From Clostridiales bacterium UBA1701 (GTDB lineage: Bacteria; Bacillota; Clostridia; Oscillospirales; Oscillospiraceae): a stretch of DNA of 17,717 nt. Below, piece after piece: positions 14,621 through 17,717 of the stretch. The stretch covers positions 44,091-61,807 of the forward strand of contig DCJL01000039.1 in the NCBI GenBank assembly GCA_002320035.1. The letters are read 5' to 3'. The notes under the pieces are model-generated. The model did no database searches. It had not been told where the DNA came from and saw only the letters and a program-made list of their open reading frames with translations. Position 1 is the stretch's first letter, and every line of letters starts with the position of its first letter. The position numbers were made by a program, and so were the translations under genes.

Positions 14621-15589
14621 TTTTATAAACTTTTCAAAAGCAAATTTCCGTATATTAGGGTAAGCTGACTTGTCAACCTGCCTGGCAGCAGTAACAAGGC
14701 CACGTAGACGCTGACGACTTTTTTTATCAGTAGGATTATTGCGAAGATACTCATGCTCAACCATAATCTTTTTCCTAAGTGAGTTCTTGACTGTGGCTTT
14801 GCCCTCACTATTGATAATAACACCCGTCACCAATTTAGGGTATGCTCTGGAATACCCTTTAACTTTTTTTCGGGAAACTTGGTAATTATATTTTCGGATA
14901 AGTGACAATACCGTTTTTCTAAATTCCGAGGATATTTTATGTTCGCTCGAAAATACCACATCATCTACATAGACAGTCATTATCACATCGTTATTATCTG
15001 ACAACGCCTGCAATTCATCAAACATTTTGTGATTAACCAGATATGAAAGGATTTGACTTGTTGGAGCTCCAGAGATCAGATGATTATAGCATTTAACTCC
15101 TTTAGCTGCCAGAAAATCGTAAACTTCCGAAAGGCACTTTTGATCGAGCTTTTTAAGATCGATTGTTGTTAAATTTGTCAGTACCTCGGCAACATCAGGA
15201 GAACAGCACAAATCTTCAAAGAAAAAGCGATAAACTGTTTCCCTGCTGATCGAAGGGAAAAATGCAGTCAAATCAATCTTATATAGATTCCGAGTGCCCT
15301 CGCCCAAATGCTGGCGAGCATTATCGGAGTATGATTTTCCCTTAATACCGGAAAAAACATTATCGGGCACTTCAATTTTTCCCAATAATGTTTTTATGCG
15401 TTTTTGTACAGTTTTCAATTCGGCCTGTGGAGGCTCAATAAGTCGAGGCTTTTTAGACCTATCTACATAGGGACTAATCATCGAAACAACATAGTCTTGT
15501 TTTAACAAATCCCCATTTTTAATATGTAGAACATATTTTAGCATTTTTTTAGATTGAATTCCGTATAGTGGGCAATCAGTATATTTCAA
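14615..15589 (-). CDS. ret: Retron-type reverse transcriptase
   Basis: 324 residues of the retron reverse transcriptase family, which makes multicopy single-stranded DNA from an adjacent ncRNA. Visible motifs are NARQH (90-94, the retron NAXXH), KIDLTAFFPSI (104-114, first catalytic Asp), SGAPTSQILSYL (173-184), catalytic YVDD (207-210) and the retron-specific VTG in PKLVTGVIIN (251-260). YVDD replaces the more common YADD. No fused C-terminal domain is present. The start is a TTG preceded by GAGGTG at 11 bp; the nearby ATG is out of frame, and the next in-frame ATG (codon 16) would delete conserved N-terminal residues. It is co-directional with, and 36 bp downstream of, the small membrane gene, as a retron operon. 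All catalytic residues are intact. Confidence 0.9.
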   Translation of the reverse strand: MKYTDCPLYGIQSKKMLKYVLHIKNGDLLKQDYVVSMISPYVDRSKKPRLIEPPQAELKTVQKRIKTLLGKIEVPDNVFSGIKGKSYSDNARQHLGEGTRNLYKIDLTAFFPSISRETVYRFFFEDLCCSPDVAEVLTNLTTIDLKKLDQKCLSEVYDFLAAKGVKCYNHLISGAPTSQILSYLVNHKMFDELQALSDNNDVIMTVYVDDVVFSSEHKISSEFRKTVLSLIRKYNYQVSRKKVKGYSRAYPKLVTGVIINSEGKATVKNSLRKKIMVEHEYLRNNPTDKKSRQRLRGLVTAARQVDKSAYPNIRKFAFEKFIKE

Positions 15590-15625
15590 AAGGCATTACA
15601 CCTCAATTCTTAAAATGTGCTGGTG

Positions 15626-15838
15626 TTAGCTGTTGACTACTTTACCGATTATCCAACGGACAAAATCGGGAAGTAGTTCAGGGCAGCAAAAGGATACAGC
15701 CAGTACGGCTACTGCAATCAGTACAATGACGATCACAGCAGCAGGGACATGAGAGCGAGTCTCATTCGTGGAAACCTTGTTATTGTCACCGTAAACATTG
15801 ATATTGATGACAATACTGGGCTTGTCCGCTTTCTTCAC
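15626..15838 (-). CDS. 70-residue single-pass membrane protein, candidate retron effector
   Basis: The start is a GTG (15838-15836) chosen for its AAGGAGG at 8 bp (15847-15853). The sequence has three parts: a polar beta-like segment PSIVININVYGDNNKVS (7-23), a short linker, then one strong membrane helix VPAAVIVIVLIAVAVLAVSF (31-50), followed by CC and an amphipathic tail ending FVRWIIGKVVNS. No family was recognised. Retron operons encode the toxic effector next to the reverse transcriptase, and membrane-spanning effectors are known (for example the two-helix protein of Ec48). By position and topology this is the likely toxin, acting by membrane damage when the retron is disturbed. The function is inferred, not seen. 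Confidence 0.65.
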   Translation of the reverse strand: MKKADKPSIVININVYGDNNKVSTNETRSHVPAAVIVIVLIAVAVLAVSFCCPELLPDFVRWIIGKVVNS

Positions 15839-15929
15839 GGAATTCACCTCCTTGTTATTATTGGCCCTCAAAATGAGGGGACTTCCCATCCGCCAACAAC
15901 AAGGAGATATTGCAGCCTTATATCCTAAA

Positions 15930-16195
15930 TTCACACCAGCACAAATCCGACTTCCCAAACAGTTTGTTCTGCTCGGTCCAACACCAAATCACTTGACACG
16001 GTCACAACGAAACACACATACATACTGACTACAAGTGCAGTCACAGTGTTACCGTGTTCGTGTGTCACTGTGTCGGGGTGACGAGGTGCTGATGGCACTT
16101 CTGCCGGAGAAAAATGCATCCTTACCCATAGGTACGATGCCGCCCGCGTTTTGATCACGAGCCAAACGAAGTCTGATCTGACCGCTCGTACTGAC
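15930..16195 (-). ncRNA. Candidate retron msr-msd RNA
   Basis: A structured, gene-free leader between the promoter at 16202-16210 and the membrane gene. On the minus strand, in order, it shows: ACGAGC/GCTCGT stem; a clear stem-loop GCATC-TACC-TATG-GGTA-GATGC; GGCA-GAAG-TGCC; then a long imperfect hairpin (15997-16056) made of CACGGT/ACCGTG, AACAC/GTGTT and TGACT/AGTCA, a candidate msd stem; enclosed by a 9-bp pairing CATCAGCAC/GTGCTGGTG (16094-16086 with 15942-15934). Position and layout fit a retron ncRNA, but I could not identify the a1/a2 pair or the branching guanosine with certainty. Limits are approximate. A further CCCTCA/TGAGGG hairpin (15865-15879) lies before the next gene. Confidence 0.5.
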
Positions 16196-16201
16196 GATGT
16201 A

Positions 16202-16210
16202 ATTATATCA
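16202..16210 (-). promoter_or_regulatory. Extended -10 promoter of the retron
   Basis: On the minus strand TGATATAAT combines the extended TGn motif with a perfect TATAAT. There is no good -35 (TTTTCT at 17 bp), as expected for extended -10 promoters. Transcription would start near 16195 and run through the leader, the membrane gene and the reverse transcriptase. Confidence 0.6.
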
Positions 16211-16246
16211 CAATAGGTCGAAAAAGAAAATATTAAATTGTAAATT

Positions 16247-16269
16247 CCACCCAGAGAGACTATGGGTGG
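16247..16269. terminator. Hairpin between retron promoter and next gene
   Basis: CCACCC and GGGTGG form a perfect 6-bp stem with an 11-nt loop, followed on the plus strand by CGTTTTC. It may be a weak terminator isolating the divergent units. The evidence is modest. Confidence 0.35.
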
Positions 16270-16315
16270 CGTTTTCATATACCACAATCTGAAAGGAGGA
16301 GTTACCCTATCTGCT

Positions 16316-16339
16316 GCCAGCCATCGGGCTGGCTTTTTT
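16316..16339 (+). terminator. Strong terminator or attenuator in front of the element gene
   Basis: GCCAGCC-ATCG-GGCTGGC followed by TTTTTT, a textbook Rho-independent terminator. It ends 25 bp before the GTG of the next gene and after an orphan AAAGGAGG (16292-16299) with no start codon behind it. Either it ends a lost upstream gene or it attenuates the following gene. Confidence 0.75.
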
Positions 16340-16364
16340 ATTTCACGATAAAGGAGGTTTTTAA

Positions 16365-16985
16365 GTGGCAGACGATAAAAAGACAATCGGCCCCGATGTT
16401 GGTGCTCCCACCGAAGCCCCGGAACAGCCCGGCCCCACTCCCGATCTGGCCGACACCGCTGCCCCTGCCCCGCTGGGGTCGGAGGCGCTGACCGTGGAGG
16501 AACAGCTCATTTTGGAGCACGAGGGGCAGGCCGCCCTCTTTGAAATGGGCGAGGCTATCCCGGATGCGCCTGAGTCTCCCGGCGTGACCATCCCGGAACA
16601 GGCCGAGCCTGACAAGGACGATAAGCAGGCCGCCAGCCCCGGCAAGGACGATCTTGCCCCCACTGGCAAGGTGGTGGATTTTGCCGCCGCCCGTGAGGAG
16701 GCCGGAAAGGACAAGGCCTCGAAGGAAAAGGCCCCCAAACAGAAGACCACGGAGGCGAAGGACAAAGCAGCGGCCAAGGCCAGCAAGGGCCGCTCAGCAA
16801 AGGCTGACAAGGCGGCCCCCGACAAGGCCAAGCCGCCCACGCGAGACATTTTGGGGCTGCTGACAAAGCGCCTGTTCATTTATTTCGAGTGGAAAAATGG
16901 CAGTAAAAAAGACGCCCATCGGCGTCATCCCATACATCTTATCATCCTTTTTAAGTTCAAAGCGGTCGCCGAGAGGAGACAATGA
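16365..16985 (+). CDS. Lys/Ala/Pro-rich integrative-element protein, 3' end replaced by IS sequence
   Basis: GTG start with AAAGGAGG 7 bp upstream. Residues 1-165 are acidic then highly basic, low-complexity and probably disordered: MADDKKTIGPDVGAPTE at the start, LTVEEQLILEHEGQAALFEMG (about 42-62), TGKVVDFAAAREEAGKDKAS (about 99-118) and repeated KDKA/KADKAAPDKAK blocks. Proteins with GKVVDFAAAR plus KA-rich tails are common, unnamed cargo of Ruminococcaceae conjugative elements. After about residue 165 the frame runs into the antisense of an IS1182-like transposase and its terminator (AHRRHPIHLIILFKFKAVAERRQ), so the last 30-45 residues are not native. The gene is a truncated chimera; function unknown. 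Confidence 0.55.
   Translation: MADDKKTIGPDVGAPTEAPEQPGPTPDLADTAAPAPLGSEALTVEEQLILEHEGQAALFEMGEAIPDAPESPGVTIPEQAEPDKDDKQAASPGKDDLAPTGKVVDFAAAREEAGKDKASKEKAPKQKTTEAKDKAAAKASKGRSAKADKAAPDKAKPPTRDILGLLTKRLFIYFEWKNGSKKDAHRRHPIHLIILFKFKAVAERRQ
16905..16926 (-). terminator. Minus-strand terminator of the IS1182-like transposase
   Basis: On the minus strand GACGCC-GATG-GGCGTC followed by TTTTTT. The stem overlaps the ancestral stop codon of the transposase, so it is the gene's own terminator, and it marks the inner part of the IS end. Confidence 0.75.
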
Positions 16986-17716
16986 TCCTCCGCTGCCTCT
17001 AAACCTCACCGCAAGACGCGTGTTAAGTTATGCCCCCACTTCTGAGCGGCAAACGTGCCCTCGCACCAGATCTGCCGCTTGCGCAGCGCATCCAGATAGT
17101 CCGGCTCGTTTTGCCGGGCGAGATGCCGTCGCACTGTGGGACGGAAGTAGGTGTCCAGCAGCCTTCGCGCACCGCGTTTATCATTTTCGCTCAAACATTT
17201 CTCCCGGAAAGGACAGCTTTGGCAGTCTCCGCGGTCTGCCCAATACTCCCAGTACACACCGCTTGCACTGCGGTACAGCCCCTTCACTTGAAGCTCTTTC
17301 CCATTGGGGCAATGGTAAATGTCTTTCTCCTCATCATAAGAAAAGGCATCCCGTTTGAATTCCGCCTTGGTTCTGTCAGCAAAAGGCTGCGGCCTGACAT
17401 AATAAGAGATTCCCTGCTCCTCCAGTACACGATGGGCCAGAGGAAAATCGTAAGCGGCGTCCGCTGTGGCCGCCTGAATGGGGAGCACATCCCGATGGAT
17501 CTGCTCCAGGTGGTCCAGATATGGCACGGAATCATGTACATCTCCCGGTGTTACTGTCACGCCCAGGATCACACCGTGGTCCGTGTCCAGGGTTTGGTGA
17601 CTCAGGTAATATTGGCCCTCCGGTTTCCCCGGCCGTTTCATGTGGCCTGCCTCCGGATCCGTCCAGCTCACTCGCTTTTGGCTGCGGCGGCTGTCCCGCT
17701 TGATCTGCTTTGTCCG
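16925..17716 (-). pseudogene. IS1182-like DDE transposase, 5' partial, with an in-frame nonsense codon
   Basis: The frame is open from the window edge (KRDSRRSQKRVSWTDPEAGH) through TLDTDHGVILGVTVTPGDVHD, AATADAAYDFPLAHRVLEEQG, a Cys motif CQSCPFREKC, and the catalytic-Glu region WCEGTFAAQKWGHNLTRVLR. It then meets TGA (17008-17006) where the homologous sequence continues in frame as GLEAAEDHCLLSATALNLKR to TGA 16927-16925. The family normally reads VLRRGLEAAE here, so the TGA is best explained as CGA to TGA. The product lacks the last about 27 residues. The DDE catalytic Glu is upstream of the stop, so residual activity cannot be excluded. Confidence 0.75.
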
Positions 17717-17717
17717 C

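Larger units (their letters stand above)
16876..17717 (-). mobile_element. IS1182-like insertion sequence, partial at the window edge
   Basis: It comprises the transposase 3' part with its own terminator, running off the right edge. The left boundary is approximate. It lies between the end of the native Lys/Ala-rich protein (about 16865) and the terminator at 16905. The terminal inverted repeat cannot be defined without the other end. Confidence 0.6.

Noticed and set aside
15931..16386. 151-residue minus-strand frame covering the retron leader
   Set aside because: It crosses the retron promoter and starts antisense to another gene; the hairpin-rich content fits non-coding RNA better.
1..17717. 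CRISPR arrays, tRNA and rRNA genes
   Set aside because: No regularly spaced repeats and no cloverleaf or rRNA-like sequence were seen on either strand.

Overview
The window looks like chromosomal DNA of a gut-type Clostridia (Oscillospiraceae/Lachnospiraceae-like Firmicutes). This is inferred from the strong AGGAGG-type ribosome binding sites, the TnpV protein and large serine recombinase remnant typical of clostridial integrative elements, the MsmX-dependent style of sugar ABC operon, and the family make-up. There is no rRNA or tRNA gene to confirm the taxon.

Left part (1-9050), mostly host-like and GC-richer: a DUF389 membrane protein (130-1467); a graveyard of decayed small ORFs from an integrative element around an intact TnpV gene (about 1554-2449); then one tightly coupled operon (2779-9050). 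The operon encodes a DeoR-family regulator, a lipoprotein sugar-binding protein, two ABC permeases, a PfkB-type kinase and a SIS-domain protein. Three consecutive ATGA overlaps join the last four genes. No transporter ATPase is encoded. The gene set resembles the fructoselysine (frl) or amino-sugar model: import, phosphorylate, then deglycate, deaminate or isomerise. The exact substrate cannot be read from the sequence.

Right part (9051-17717), an accessory region stacked from pieces of mobile elements: (i) minus-strand small ORFs of conjugative-element type (9115-9510); (ii) an AT-rich two-gene cassette with its own promoter, encoding a DUF5677-like helical protein and an AbiJ-NTD3-like protein with a C-terminal PD-(D/E)XK nuclease, bracketed by two near-identical palindromic repeats; (iii) a complete IS3-family element (12292-13569) abutting the C-terminal part of a large serine recombinase whose N-terminal half is gone; (iv) a minus-strand retron unit, in the order extended -10 promoter, structured non-coding leader (candidate msr-msd), 70-residue single-pass membrane protein (candidate effector) and retron reverse transcriptase; (v) a Lys/Ala/Pro-rich integrative-element protein whose 3' end is cut by an IS1182-like transposase running off the window.

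Two candidate anti-phage systems therefore lie within 7 kb of each other in mobile-element debris: the DUF5677 + AbiJ-like nuclease cassette and the retron with a tiny membrane effector. These are the most interesting content. All family assignments are from reading the translated sequence. No searches or computations were run.
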